Shown here one piece after another: positions 31,771 through 40,099 of a stretch of DNA of 41,884 bases. The position numbers and the translations under genes are program-made. The DNA comes from Pseudoflavonifractor sp. 60 (GTDB lineage: Bacteria; Bacillota; Clostridia; Oscillospirales; Oscillospiraceae): assembly GCF_009911645.1 (NCBI RefSeq), contig NZ_QWKI01000129.1, forward strand, positions 1-41,884, written 5' to 3'. Below the pieces are notes generated by a model. The model did no database searches and was not told the DNA's origin. It worked only from the letters and a program-made list of their open reading frames with translations. Within the stretch, counting starts at the first letter, position 1, and each line of letters starts with the position of its first letter.

Positions 31771-33072
31771 GTGTTTCGAGAGCTGATCCCCGCGGTGCGC
31801 TCCGCCGAGACGGTGGGCCGGACCGGAAAAATCGAAAATATCGTGGGTATGTCCATCGAAGCCTCCGGCGGCCGGGCCGCAATCGGCGATATCTGCCGTA
31901 TTTATTCCAACGAATCCGGTGGTCAGATCCCCGCCGAGGTGGTGGGCTTCAAAAATGACCACATTCTCTTAATGCCCTATGCCAACATGAGCGGCATTTC
32001 AGCGGGCAACTTTGTCCGCAATACCGGCAAGCGGCTCACCCTGCCGGTGGGACCCTTTCTGCGGGGGCGGGTGATCAACGCACTGGGCCAGCCCATTGAT
32101 GGGAAAGAGGCCTTTCCCCGGGGCGACACCTTCTCTGTGGACAGCACTTATATCAACCCCATGGCCCGTCCTCCCATTCGGGAGCGGATGGAGTTTGGCG
32201 TCAAGGCCATTGACAGCCTGCTCACCATCGGCAAGGGCCAGCGTATTGGCATTTTTGCCGGTTCCGGCGTAGGCAAATCGACCCTCATGGGCATGATCGC
32301 CAAGAACGTGAAAGCGGACATTAACGTGATCGCCCTGGTGGGGGAGCGCGGCCGCGAGGTTCTGGAGTTCATGCAGAAGGACCTGGGAGAGGAGGGTATG
32401 CGCCGCTCCGTGCTGGTGGTTGCTACCAGCGACCAGCCCGCCATGCTGCGGATGAAGTGCCCCAGCGTGGCCACCAGCATTGCCGAGTATTTCTCAGGGC
32501 AGGGCTACGACGTGCTGCTGATGATGGACTCCCTGACCCGTTTCGCAATGGCCCAGCGTGAAATTGGCCTGGCCATTGGCGAGCCCCCCATTGCCAGAGG
32601 GTACACCCCCTCCATGTACGCCGAGATGCCCAAGCTGCTGGAGCGCAGCGGAAATTTTGAAAAGGGTTCTATTACCGGCGTTTACACCGTATTGGTAGAG
32701 GGCGACGATACCAACGAGCCCATCGCCGACACCGTCCGGGGCATTTTGGACGGACACATCGTCCTCTCCCGCGCCCTGGCCAACTCCAATCACTTCCCCG
32801 CCATCGACGTGGGCGCCAGCATTTCCCGTTTGATGGTGGAGATCGTCTCCCCGGAGCACCGCCAGCTGGCGGGACAGCTGCGGGATATTATGGGTGTTTA
32901 TGAGAAAAACGCCGACCTGGTGTCCATCGGAGCCTATAAAGCGGGCACCAATCCCAAGCTGGACCACGCCCTGTCCAAGATGGACGCCATCAACCAGTTT
33001 TTGATGCAGGGCACAGACGAGGCTTTCTCCTACGACGAGAGCCTGAACCAGCTGCGGCGCATTCTCCGCTGA
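31771..33072 (+). CDS. fliI: Flagellum-specific export ATPase FliI
   Basis: FliI is the hexameric ATPase of the flagellar type III export gate. The 433-residue protein has Walker A AGSGVGKS (163-170), Walker B DVLLMMDSLTRFAMAQREIGLAIGEPP, and the export-type N-terminal beta barrel. GTG 31771 is chosen over TTG 31765, since AAGGAGA (31756-31762) sits eight bases from the GTG but touches the TTG. It follows fliH and precedes fliJ, the standard export trio. Confidence 0.96.
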   Translation: MFRELIPAVRSAETVGRTGKIENIVGMSIEASGGRAAIGDICRIYSNESGGQIPAEVVGFKNDHILLMPYANMSGISAGNFVRNTGKRLTLPVGPFLRGRVINALGQPIDGKEAFPRGDTFSVDSTYINPMARPPIRERMEFGVKAIDSLLTIGKGQRIGIFAGSGVGKSTLMGMIAKNVKADINVIALVGERGREVLEFMQKDLGEEGMRRSVLVVATSDQPAMLRMKCPSVATSIAEYFSGQGYDVLLMMDSLTRFAMAQREIGLAIGEPPIARGYTPSMYAEMPKLLERSGNFEKGSITGVYTVLVEGDDTNEPIADTVRGILDGHIVLSRALANSNHFPAIDVGASISRLMVEIVSPEHRQLAGQLRDIMGVYEKNADLVSIGAYKAGTNPKLDHALSKMDAINQFLMQGTDEAFSYDESLNQLRRILR

Positions 33073-33097
33073 CACCATGTAAGGAGCAGATAGACAG

Positions 33098-33547
33098 ATG
33101 AAAAAATTCCGCTTCTCTCTGGAGACCGTTTTAGACTACAAGCAGCAGGCCCTGGACGCCCTTCGGGCGGAGCACGGCGCGATTCTGGCAAAGGTCCGGG
33201 CCCAGGAGGCCGTGATCGAGGGACTGGAGGAGGAGCACCGCCAAACCGACGAGGAGTTCACCCGGCGCAAGCTGGAGGGGCTCACTGTGTTGGACGCGAT
33301 GAATTACGAGCAGTACCTCCGCTCTCTGGAGCGCCAGATCCATGAGGAGTACCACAAGCTGGCCCGGCTGCGCCGCCAGGAGGAGCAGAAGCGGGCTCAG
33401 GTGGTGGAGGCCCGAAAGGAGACGGCCACCATCGAGAAGCTGAAGGAGCACAAGCTGGAGGACTACCGCAAGGCGGAACAGAAGGACGAGGAGCAGCGCA
33501 TTGAGGAGTTTGTCTCCACGACCCGCGCAATGGCAGCGGGACTGTAA
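33098..33547 (+). CDS. fliJ: Flagellar export protein FliJ
   Basis: FliJ is a coiled-coil stalk of the export ATPase ring, resembling the gamma subunit of F-type ATPase. The 149-residue protein is nearly all helical and charged, starting FRFSLETVLDYKQQALDALRAEHGAI, the usual FliJ opening, and with RLRRQEEQKRAQVVEARKETATIEKLKEHK in the second half. AAGGAG precedes the ATG. It ends before a gene of unknown function. Confidence 0.93.
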   Translation: MKKFRFSLETVLDYKQQALDALRAEHGAILAKVRAQEAVIEGLEEEHRQTDEEFTRRKLEGLTVLDAMNYEQYLRSLERQIHEEYHKLARLRRQEEQKRAQVVEARKETATIEKLKEHKLEDYRKAEQKDEEQRIEEFVSTTRAMAAGL

Positions 33548-33607
33548 CAGGTGAGTTACACCGCAAGGTGTTTCTCTATATAAGGTCACAGGAAGGAGGT
33601 GATTGCA

Positions 33608-34126
33608 ATGAGCACGCCGCTTTCATTCTGTGACATCAGCGCACGGTTCGGGCAGACGCCCGCCCCCCAGAAGACTCTGGAGGAGCAGACCGGCTGGAAT
33701 TCCAAGAACATTTTCCTGAGCTATCTGGAGCAGGTGCGCCGCCTCAAGGCGGAGGAGGAGGCCCACGCCGAAGAGGACGCTCTTATGGCTATGATTGACG
33801 CCATGAACGAGGCGCGGGAGGACCATTCCTCCAGTGAGGAGTGGGTCGCCGCCCGCTCGCTGGCCAAGGCCGGACCCGCTGTCTACAACTCGGAGAAGTT
33901 CGGGAAGGTGCGCAAGGCCTTTGACGGAGCGGTGGACATTTCCGTAATGCCCGCCATCCAGGTCCTGTTGGCCAGCCTGAGTGCGCCGGGCCTCATCAGA
34001 GAGGTGGACGACATCCAGGAGGAGCAAGAGGAACAGCTGGAGCGTATTCAGGAGAAGGAGTCCTTGGAAGTCACAGAGAAGCGCGATCCCAGCAAGACCC
34101 TTGACCCCGGCCAGATCGACGAATAG
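33608..34126 (+). CDS. Unknown flagellar-operon protein between fliJ and fliK
   Basis: This is a 172-residue soluble, acidic, mostly helical protein with no transmembrane segment. It begins MSTPLSFCDISARFGQTPAP, has a charged helix (about 42-75, LEQVRRLKAEEEAHAEEDALMAMIDAMNEA), a central block NSEKFGKVRKAFDGAVDISVMPAIQVLLASL, and an Asp/Glu/Gln tail. The slot is where Bacillus encodes YlxF (MotE), but that protein has an N-terminal membrane anchor, which this lacks. The ATG at 33608 follows AAGGAGGTGA. I do not recognise a family; an export chaperone or rod/hook accessory role is only a guess. Confidence 0.78.
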   Translation: MSTPLSFCDISARFGQTPAPQKTLEEQTGWNSKNIFLSYLEQVRRLKAEEEAHAEEDALMAMIDAMNEAREDHSSSEEWVAARSLAKAGPAVYNSEKFGKVRKAFDGAVDISVMPAIQVLLASLSAPGLIREVDDIQEEQEEQLERIQEKESLEVTEKRDPSKTLDPGQIDE

Positions 34127-34139
34127 GAGGTGAATGACG

Positions 34140-35351
34140 ATGAATGTAACAGACCAGTGGATGCTGGAGCGGATGCAGCAGGCGGCGGCCAGTATGGCGG
34201 CTTCTGTGCCTCAGCTCAGCCAGAACACCGAGAAGACCGAGAAGGGCGACAGCTTCAAGGACCTGATGGACAAAGCCAAGGACCAGAAGGTGGAGGCACC
34301 CAAGAAGACCGAGGCCCCTGACAAGCCGGAGCCCACCAAGAAGGTGCAGCAGACGGAGAAGGTGGACACCCGCAAGGTGGAGGTGACCAAAAACCCCGAC
34401 GGCACCGAGACCAAAACGGTACCGCTGACCGAGACGGAGGCGGCGGCCATTGCGGCGGGCTACGCGTTCCTGTTCCCCCCCGACGAGGACGGTACAGTGA
34501 GCCTGGGGATCTACGTGGGAGAGAACGCCCCGCTGAACAACCCGCTGACCAGGGAGATTCTGATGGACCACGGCATGGGCGGCGACAAGGTGTACGCTTT
34601 CCAGGCCGCTCTGGTGGAGGACACCGGAGAGTGGACCATCGAGACCACGCCGGAGCTGGTGGAGGCTCTGGAGCGCTTCCTGGAGGCGGCCAACGACCCC
34701 CGTTCTGCGGAGGACATTCTGGGCGAGCTGAACTTCGATCAGGATGGTACTTCCTTTGAGCTGAAAGCGGAGATCAAGGTCCAGACCCCGGAGACGGAGC
34801 CTGCCGACGACCAGGAGGAGGACACCGGCCTGGATGCCCAGGACCTGAGCGCCAGCCAGCCTCTGTTCAAGGACGTGAAGGCGGCCCCTGTGAAGGTGGG
34901 CGAAAACTTCGAGCTGGACACCCAGCAGGCCGACATGGACGACCAGCTGGCCGAGACCATCCGTCTTGCCGCTCAGCAGGGCCTGAAACAGATCGAGATC
35001 AAGCTCAGCCCGGAGAACCTGGGTGCGCTGACCATTAAGCTGACCCAGAGCGCCGACGGGAGTCTGCAAGTGATCCTCCACGCGGCCAACAACAAGGCGG
35101 CCAATCTGCTGACCCAGCATCTGGATACCCTGAACGCGGCCCTCCAGGGCTACAGCCAGGAAAGTCAGGTCCAGGTCCAGGTCCAGCGGAACGAGGACAG
35201 CCAGCAGGCCCAGCAGCAGCAGGCCGACCCCGACGGCCACAACTCGCAGCAGCAGCAACAACAGCAGCAGCGCCAGCAGGAGGAGAGCCACAGCCAGGAC
35301 TTTGTACAGCGCCTGCGCCTGGGACTGTTCGGCCTGGAAGAGACGCTGTAA
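34140..35351 (+). CDS. fliK: Flagellar hook-length control protein FliK
   Basis: FliK is the secreted ruler that switches export from hook to filament substrates. The 403-residue protein has a disordered Lys/Glu/Pro-rich N-terminal part (about 20-85), and the conserved C-terminal domain near 275-340 with LSPENLGALTIKL (289-301) and the following LQVILHAANNKAANLLTQHLDTLNAALQ. A Gln-rich tract follows (about 342-382) before the terminal LRLGLFGLEETL. ATG 34140 is preferred over ATG 34134, which is too close to AGGAGGTGA. Length is typical. Confidence 0.92.
   Translation: MNVTDQWMLERMQQAAASMAASVPQLSQNTEKTEKGDSFKDLMDKAKDQKVEAPKKTEAPDKPEPTKKVQQTEKVDTRKVEVTKNPDGTETKTVPLTETEAAAIAAGYAFLFPPDEDGTVSLGIYVGENAPLNNPLTREILMDHGMGGDKVYAFQAALVEDTGEWTIETTPELVEALERFLEAANDPRSAEDILGELNFDQDGTSFELKAEIKVQTPETEPADDQEEDTGLDAQDLSASQPLFKDVKAAPVKVGENFELDTQQADMDDQLAETIRLAAQQGLKQIEIKLSPENLGALTIKLTQSADGSLQVILHAANNKAANLLTQHLDTLNAALQGYSQESQVQVQVQRNEDSQQAQQQQADPDGHNSQQQQQQQQRQQEESHSQDFVQRLRLGLFGLEETL
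35165..35290 (+). repeat. Gln-codon-rich low-complexity tract at the end of fliK
   Basis: Runs of CAG/CAA codons encode a VQVQVQ stretch, then Q4 and Q8 tracts. The short trinucleotide repeats, mixed with some synonymous CAA, are a possible slippage site. Confidence 0.65.
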
Positions 35352-35372
35352 ATCAGCAGGAGGTGAACCCAA

Positions 35373-36062
35373 ATGGCAGATTCTGTGATCCCCACTGGGA
35401 TCGACACAGCCAGCCGCTACGGCAACTACACGACCGACTTTGACCCCAACATTAACCGCTGGGAACTGCTGGAGCAGCTGAAGAAGGAGGAGGCGGCCAA
35501 GGACAAAGGCAGTCTTTCCTTCACCGACATGCTCAGCCTGATGGTGGCCCAGTTCCAGTACCAGTCCATCGACAACCAGGCGGACACCACCGACATGATG
35601 AACCAGCTGGTTCAGATGAGCTCCATGCAGGCCATGACCGAGATGACCACCCAGATGAAGGAGCTGGTCCTGGCCAACGTGATGAGCTACTCCGCTTCTC
35701 TGGTGGGCCAGACCGTCACCATCGGCGTTTACGATGAGGAGGGCAAGCTCCACGAGTTTGAGGGCGTGGTAGAGGGCACCGGCATCTACAACGGCGAGCA
35801 GGTCATTTTTGTGGACGGCAAGAGCTATTCCCTGAGCAGCATTATGGCCGTGGGCAAGCTGCCGCCCAGAGTGGAGGACCCCGAGAATCCCGACGAAGGT
35901 GAGGACAAGGACGACAACGTTGACCAGGTTCCCGGCGACGGTGAGGACAAGGACGACAACGTGGACCAGGTCCCCGGCGACGGTGAGGACAAGGACGACA
36001 ATGTGGATCAGGTCCCCGACGACAAGGTGGACGGAGGAAACACGGAGAACGAAGTGGGCTGA
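35373..36062 (+). CDS. flgD: Flagellar hook capping protein FlgD with acidic repeat tail
   Basis: FlgD caps the growing hook and is discarded later. The N-terminal region has the family core SFTDMLSLMVAQFQYQSIDNQADTTDMMNQLVQMSSMQAM (about 48-88), then a small beta domain (SLVGQTVTIGVYDEEGKLHEFEGVV, about 109-133, to AVGKLPP). From about residue 170 the protein is an Asp/Glu-rich tail containing three tandem copies of GEDKDDNVDQVPGD, ending DGGNTENEVG. Total 229 residues. AGGAGGTGA precedes the ATG. The tail is not part of the usual FlgD fold. Confidence 0.92.
   Translation: MADSVIPTGIDTASRYGNYTTDFDPNINRWELLEQLKKEEAAKDKGSLSFTDMLSLMVAQFQYQSIDNQADTTDMMNQLVQMSSMQAMTEMTTQMKELVLANVMSYSASLVGQTVTIGVYDEEGKLHEFEGVVEGTGIYNGEQVIFVDGKSYSLSSIMAVGKLPPRVEDPENPDEGEDKDDNVDQVPGDGEDKDDNVDQVPGDGEDKDDNVDQVPDDKVDGGNTENEVG
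35898..36023 (+). repeat. Three 42-bp tandem repeats in flgD
   Basis: Units are 35898-35939, 35940-35981 and 35982-36023, each encoding GEDKDDNVDQVP plus GD or DD. DNA identity is very high, with a few third-position changes (GTT/GTG, GAC/GAT, GTT/GTC) and one coding change at the end of unit 3. Confidence 0.93.
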
Positions 36063-36132
36063 GCGGAAAACATTCAGAAGGGAATCTGATCAATGAGCGG
36101 ACAGGAGGTCCGTGAAGAAAGAAGGAAGCATT

Positions 36133-36522
36133 ATGGCAGAACGCATCAATTCCATACAGGGCGTATCCCCGGTGGAACGCGTCCAACGGGTCAGCCGGGC
36201 CGGCGGCACGGCGGCAGGACAGTTTGGCGCTCTGCTGCAAAAGGAGATCAAGGTCGCGGCGGAACCCGCCATATCCTTCTCCAAACACGCCCAGAACCGG
36301 GCGGCAGAGCGGGGGATCCAGGTGGACGACGCCCTGATGGGCCAGCTGGCCGACTCAGTAGAGCGGGCCCAAGCCAAGGGAGCCACCAACATCCTGGCCT
36401 TTGACGCTACCCGGGCTTTCATCATCAATGTCCCCCACGGGCGGGTGATTACCACCATGTCCCAGGAGGAGATGGAGGAAAATATCTTCACCAATATTGA
36501 CGGCGCTGTGCTGCTGAAATAA
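36133..36522 (+). CDS. Flagellar operon protein, TIGR02530 type
   Basis: This is a 129-residue protein found between flgD and flgE in Firmicutes flagellar operons. The signature is ISFSKHAQNRAAERGIQVDDALMGQLADSVERAQAKGATNILAF, then AFIINVPHGRVITTM and NIFTNIDGAVLLK. The exact role is unknown in the family. The start is uncertain: ATG 36133 (AAGGAAG upstream, family-like start) is chosen, but GTG 36112 has a better AGGAGGT site three bases away and would add seven residues. There is no signal peptide. Confidence 0.83.
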   Translation: MAERINSIQGVSPVERVQRVSRAGGTAAGQFGALLQKEIKVAAEPAISFSKHAQNRAAERGIQVDDALMGQLADSVERAQAKGATNILAFDATRAFIINVPHGRVITTMSQEEMEENIFTNIDGAVLLK

Positions 36523-36609
36523 GCAAAGGCAGGACCTTTATGGATGCTTTGCTCCCCTGCCCGACTGACAGGGGGGCGGCAGCGCCACAGAAAGGATGAT
36601 CCTAAGACT

Positions 36610-37947
36610 ATGACCGGAGCAATGTATGCCGCCATCGGCGGCCTCAAGACCCACATGAGCAACCTGAACGTCATCGGCAACAATATCGCCAACGTGAACA
36701 CCTATGGCTATAAGGCCGGACGTATGACCTTCAAGGAGTCGATGTACACCACCAGCCGTACCGGCAGCAACGGCGGCGCTACGTCGGGCGGCAACAACCC
36801 CTCCCAGATCGGCTACGGCTGTTCCATCGGGTCCATCGACCTGAATATGTCCCCCTCCACCTACGCCCCCACGGGCTACCCGCTGGATACCTATATCGAC
36901 GGCGAGGGCTTCTATATGTTCGGCGATAAGGACGGGAACATTTTGAGCACCAAGGATGCCACCGCCCTGGAGCTGAGCCGGGTGGGCGACTTCTGGATTG
37001 ACCCCGACGGCTATATCTGCAACCGCGACGGCAAGTGTCTCTACGGCTTTGCCCGGGTGCAGAATCCGAACTATATCGCCAAACCGACGGATAAAGACAA
37101 GGAGGATGCGGAGGCAAGCGGCATTGATATTACCAGCAAGACCATTATCAGCTCTCAGCTGGTGCCGCTTCGTGTTCCTCTGTCTGCCGCCAAGCCCACT
37201 GCGGACAACAAAGGCTTGATTCCTGGTAACGGTAAGCCGGGCGATCCGGATTATAAGGCGGATCAGTACCTCTGGAACGAGGGCGACCCTGTCTACCCCT
37301 ATCTGGTTGAGGAAAAGTCGGCTGATGGCAAGACCTACTACACAAATGAGTATGCACCGGTTGACTATACTGGCAAGGTTGCGGCCGCTGAAGTGCCTGC
37401 GACAGGTTCGATGGGCCTGGGCAAGACCAACATGGTGGTTGGCCAGAACACTGACGAGCTGCGCGCCTCCGATGAGCTCCATGTCCAGCTGAAAGAGGTC
37501 AGCGTGCAGAAGAATGGCGCCATCCAGGGTATCGCCGCCAACGGCGACACGGTGATTATCGGCTATATCGCCATTGCCAACTGCGACAGCCCCGACGGCG
37601 TGACCCACATCGACGGCCCCTACTACAAGGCCATGGGCGGCGCGGGCGCTCTGCGCGTATCCGCTCTGAACGGTGTGCTGGAGGGCAAGTATATGGGCAA
37701 TCAAAGCATGGATATCTTGGGCGCAGCTGCTGGCAACCCGGATACGGATCCCGTCATTGACCCCATGGACTATATTGTGAACGAGAAAGCGGTGGAGCTT
37801 CGCAGCAGCGGTCTGGAGTCCTCCAGCACCGACATTGCCCAGGAGTTCACCGACATGATCAAGACCCAGCGCGGATATCAGGCCAACACCCGCATCATCA
37901 CCGTCACCGACTCCATGCTGGAGGAGCTTGTGAACATGAAGCGGTAA
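36610..37947 (+). CDS. flgE: Flagellar hook protein FlgE
   Basis: FlgE polymerises into the hook. The N terminus AMYAAIGGLKTHMSNLNVIGNNIANVNTYGYKAGRMTFKESM and the C terminus SSTDIAQEFTDMIKTQRGYQANTRIITVTDSMLEELVNMKR are the conserved core. The 445-residue length includes an insert at about 156-271 (bases about 37075-37420) with a less GC-rich composition and Lys/Asp/Tyr-rich content. ATG 36610 is chosen because it gives the family N terminus, with AGAAAGGATGA upstream. In-frame ATG 36544 lacks support. Confidence 0.94.
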   Translation: MTGAMYAAIGGLKTHMSNLNVIGNNIANVNTYGYKAGRMTFKESMYTTSRTGSNGGATSGGNNPSQIGYGCSIGSIDLNMSPSTYAPTGYPLDTYIDGEGFYMFGDKDGNILSTKDATALELSRVGDFWIDPDGYICNRDGKCLYGFARVQNPNYIAKPTDKDKEDAEASGIDITSKTIISSQLVPLRVPLSAAKPTADNKGLIPGNGKPGDPDYKADQYLWNEGDPVYPYLVEEKSADGKTYYTNEYAPVDYTGKVAAAEVPATGSMGLGKTNMVVGQNTDELRASDELHVQLKEVSVQKNGAIQGIAANGDTVIIGYIAIANCDSPDGVTHIDGPYYKAMGGAGALRVSALNGVLEGKYMGNQSMDILGAAAGNPDTDPVIDPMDYIVNEKAVELRSSGLESSSTDIAQEFTDMIKTQRGYQANTRIITVTDSMLEELVNMKR

Positions 37948-38043
37948 GCGGACCCCAGCAATCTAGTGCGTTGTTGACCGGCCACCCCCTTGGGAAAGCG
38001 CCCTGGGGGGATGGCCGGGGAAGGAAGGAAAGGAAGGTTTATC

Positions 38044-38259
38044 ATGATTCAACTGACAAAGCGTAATGGAGAGCGTTTTCTGGTGAACCATCAGCAAATC
38101 CAATGTATTGAGATGATCCCCGAGTCAAAAATTGTCATGATGAACCGGGACTATTTTATTGTGAAGGAATCTCCGGAGCAGATCATCCGCCGGATCACGG
38201 AGTATAACGCCAAGGTCCAGGACGTGCATCGGGCGCTGACCATCGAGGACCGGCGCTGA
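38044..38259 (+). CDS. flbD: Flagellar protein FlbD (SwrD)
   Basis: This is a 71-residue protein of the FlbD/SwrD family, which in Bacillus raises flagellar power for swarming. It starts MIQLTKRNGERFLVNHQQIQCIEMIP and has the middle TVITLTNG-like IVMMNRDYFIVKESPEQIIRRITEY. The ATG at 38044 follows AAGGAAGG repeats. It precedes motA, matching clostridial order. The 139 bases after it carry a few weak hairpins only. Confidence 0.92.
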   Translation: MIQLTKRNGERFLVNHQQIQCIEMIPESKIVMMNRDYFIVKESPEQIIRRITEYNAKVQDVHRALTIEDRR

Positions 38260-38398
38260 ACGGGACAGGGGCGTGTTTGACAGGCGTCAGACGCTTGCCG
38301 GAGGGACTTTCTGCGGCAAAAGCAGAGCCGGACGGCTATCAAATGCGCCCTGAGACAGAAAAAATACCCCATGCGGGGAGAGGAGCGGACATACAGCA

Positions 38399-39217
38399 AT
38401 GAATATTACCTATATCATTGGTACCATAGGTGCATTCGTGGTCATGGTCATCGGTATGATCCTGGACCTGAGCGCACTGAGCACGCCCGGCGGTCAGCTG
38501 ATCAACTTTGGCAAGGTTATGAACTTCGTTGACCCGTCCAGTATTTTCATTGTGGTGGGTTGTACCGTGTTTGTGTTGGTGGCCAGCTTCCCTCCCAGCG
38601 CTCTGGCCGCCATCCCCAAGCACTTCGCGGTTATGATGAACAGCAAGAAGTATGACCCCATGAACTTTATCGATCAGCTGGTGGAGCTGGCCCAGGTGGC
38701 CCGTAAAAACGGCCTGCTGGCGCTGGAGGAAAAGGGCAATCAGCAGGAGGACCCCTTCTTCAAGCAGTGCATCATGCTCATCGTGGACAACAACGACGCC
38801 GACCAGGCCAAAGAGATCATGATGAATGACATCGAGCAGTCCGCCGCCCGGCATGAGGACGCCGCCGCTATGTATGATAAGGCGGGCGCTGTGGCCCCGG
38901 CCTTCGGCATGGTGGGTACGCTGGTAGGTCTAATCAATATGCTGAAGGCGATGGACGTCTCCAGCGGCGGCGGCGACCTGGGTCCCTCTATGTCCACCGC
39001 TCTGGTCACGACCCTCTATGGCTGCGTGCTGGCCCATATGATTTTTGGCCCCATCGCCAACCAGCTCCGCAAGCGGGACGAGGAGGAGACCCTGTGTAAG
39101 CTGATCATCGTGGAGGGCATTATGTCCATCCAGTCCGGCGCAAACCCCAAGTTCCTGCGGGAGAAGCTGCTTACCTTTATGGCCCAGAAGCAGCGCGACG
39201 GCGAGGGCAAGAAGTAA
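38399..39217 (+). CDS. motA: Flagellar motor stator protein MotA
   Basis: MotA is the stator subunit that with MotB conducts ions and turns FliG. The 272-residue protein has four transmembrane helices (about 2-22, 40-60, 158-178 and 191-211), a cytoplasmic loop (about 65-155) with charged torque residues, and conserved DKAGAVAPAFGMVGTLVGLINML and MSTALVTTLYGCVLAHMIFGPIANQLRKR. AGAGGAG lies upstream of the ATG. motB follows 30 bases later. The coupling ion cannot be read from sequence with confidence. Confidence 0.95.
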   Translation: MNITYIIGTIGAFVVMVIGMILDLSALSTPGGQLINFGKVMNFVDPSSIFIVVGCTVFVLVASFPPSALAAIPKHFAVMMNSKKYDPMNFIDQLVELAQVARKNGLLALEEKGNQQEDPFFKQCIMLIVDNNDADQAKEIMMNDIEQSAARHEDAAAMYDKAGAVAPAFGMVGTLVGLINMLKAMDVSSGGGDLGPSMSTALVTTLYGCVLAHMIFGPIANQLRKRDEEETLCKLIIVEGIMSIQSGANPKFLREKLLTFMAQKQRDGEGKK

Positions 39218-39247
39218 GCGCACGAGTCAAAGAACTGAGGTGAAACT

Positions 39248-40051
39248 ATGGCAAGCATTAAAAAGAAGAGCTCCGGCGGAGGCGGCGGCTCCAACTGGAT
39301 GGATACATACGGCGACATGGTCACCCTGCTGCTGTGCTTCTTCGTCCTGCTCTACTCCATGTCCACCATCGACACCGAGAAGTGGAAGTGGATTGTCAAT
39401 CAGCTTAACCCCAGTACCATTGAACAGGAACAGCCCGGTCCCACCCCCAGTGATACAAGCAACAAGGGGGGCGAAGAGCTGCCTACCACCACCGATATGG
39501 AGGTGGCGATGGATGAGCTGTATGATTTCCTGGTGAACTATGCCCAGAACAACCCGGAGAACTCCGTTTCGGTGAGCCAGGGAGACGGCTATGTGTTCAT
39601 TTCCTTTGACGATACCGTCTTCTTCGACGGCAACAGCTCCTATATCCGGGAGGAGGGCAAGGTCATTCTGGACAGCATTATCCCCGCGCTGGATAAGGTG
39701 ACCCCCTTTGTGGATGAGCTGAAGGTGCTGGGCCACACGGCGCAGCAGTATGCCTACGAACCCAACCCCATCCCCAACGACCGCCGCCTGGCCTCCGAGC
39801 GGGCCACCGAGGTGACCATCTACCTCCAGCAGAATCTCGCTGATCTGGAGCCCGGCCGTCTGGTGGTTACAAGCTACGGTCAGTGGCGTCCGGTGGCCTC
39901 CAACGAGACCAACGAGAGCCGGGCCAAGAACCGCCGTGTGGAGCTGATTATTACAGGTCGTGAGCTGGAGGATAAGCTGCAAGACAATGTGGCACAGTAC
40001 TTTACCATGTATGAAACCGCTACCGGCCAGCCGGTGGGCGGCGCCGAATAA
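39248..40051 (+). CDS. motB: Flagellar motor stator protein MotB
   Basis: MotB anchors the stator to peptidoglycan and carries the ion-binding Asp. In this 267-residue protein the plug-proximal helix is MDTYGDMVTLLLCFFVLLYSMS, with ion-binding D23. The OmpA-like peptidoglycan-binding domain (about 105-235) includes FFDGNSSYIREEGKVILDSI, GHTAQ and SERATEVTIYL, then RAKNRRVELIITGR. The Gly/Ser N-terminal SSGGGGGSNW is usual. It follows motA by 30 bases. fliL, often next in clostridia, is not here. Confidence 0.95.
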   Translation: MASIKKKSSGGGGGSNWMDTYGDMVTLLLCFFVLLYSMSTIDTEKWKWIVNQLNPSTIEQEQPGPTPSDTSNKGGEELPTTTDMEVAMDELYDFLVNYAQNNPENSVSVSQGDGYVFISFDDTVFFDGNSSYIREEGKVILDSIIPALDKVTPFVDELKVLGHTAQQYAYEPNPIPNDRRLASERATEVTIYLQQNLADLEPGRLVVTSYGQWRPVASNETNESRAKNRRVELIITGRELEDKLQDNVAQYFTMYETATGQPVGGAE

Positions 40052-40099
40052 TGAACTCCCCCGCGCGGGACGACCTGGTTATCAAATGAGGGAAGCAAT

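Noticed and set aside
33608..34126. Assignment of the fliJ-fliK interval gene as motE/ylxF
   Set aside because: There is no N-terminal transmembrane helix and no sequence resemblance that I can recognise.
35898..36023. CRISPR-like direct repeats
   Set aside because: The 42-bp units are contiguous, in frame, and encode the FlgD tail.
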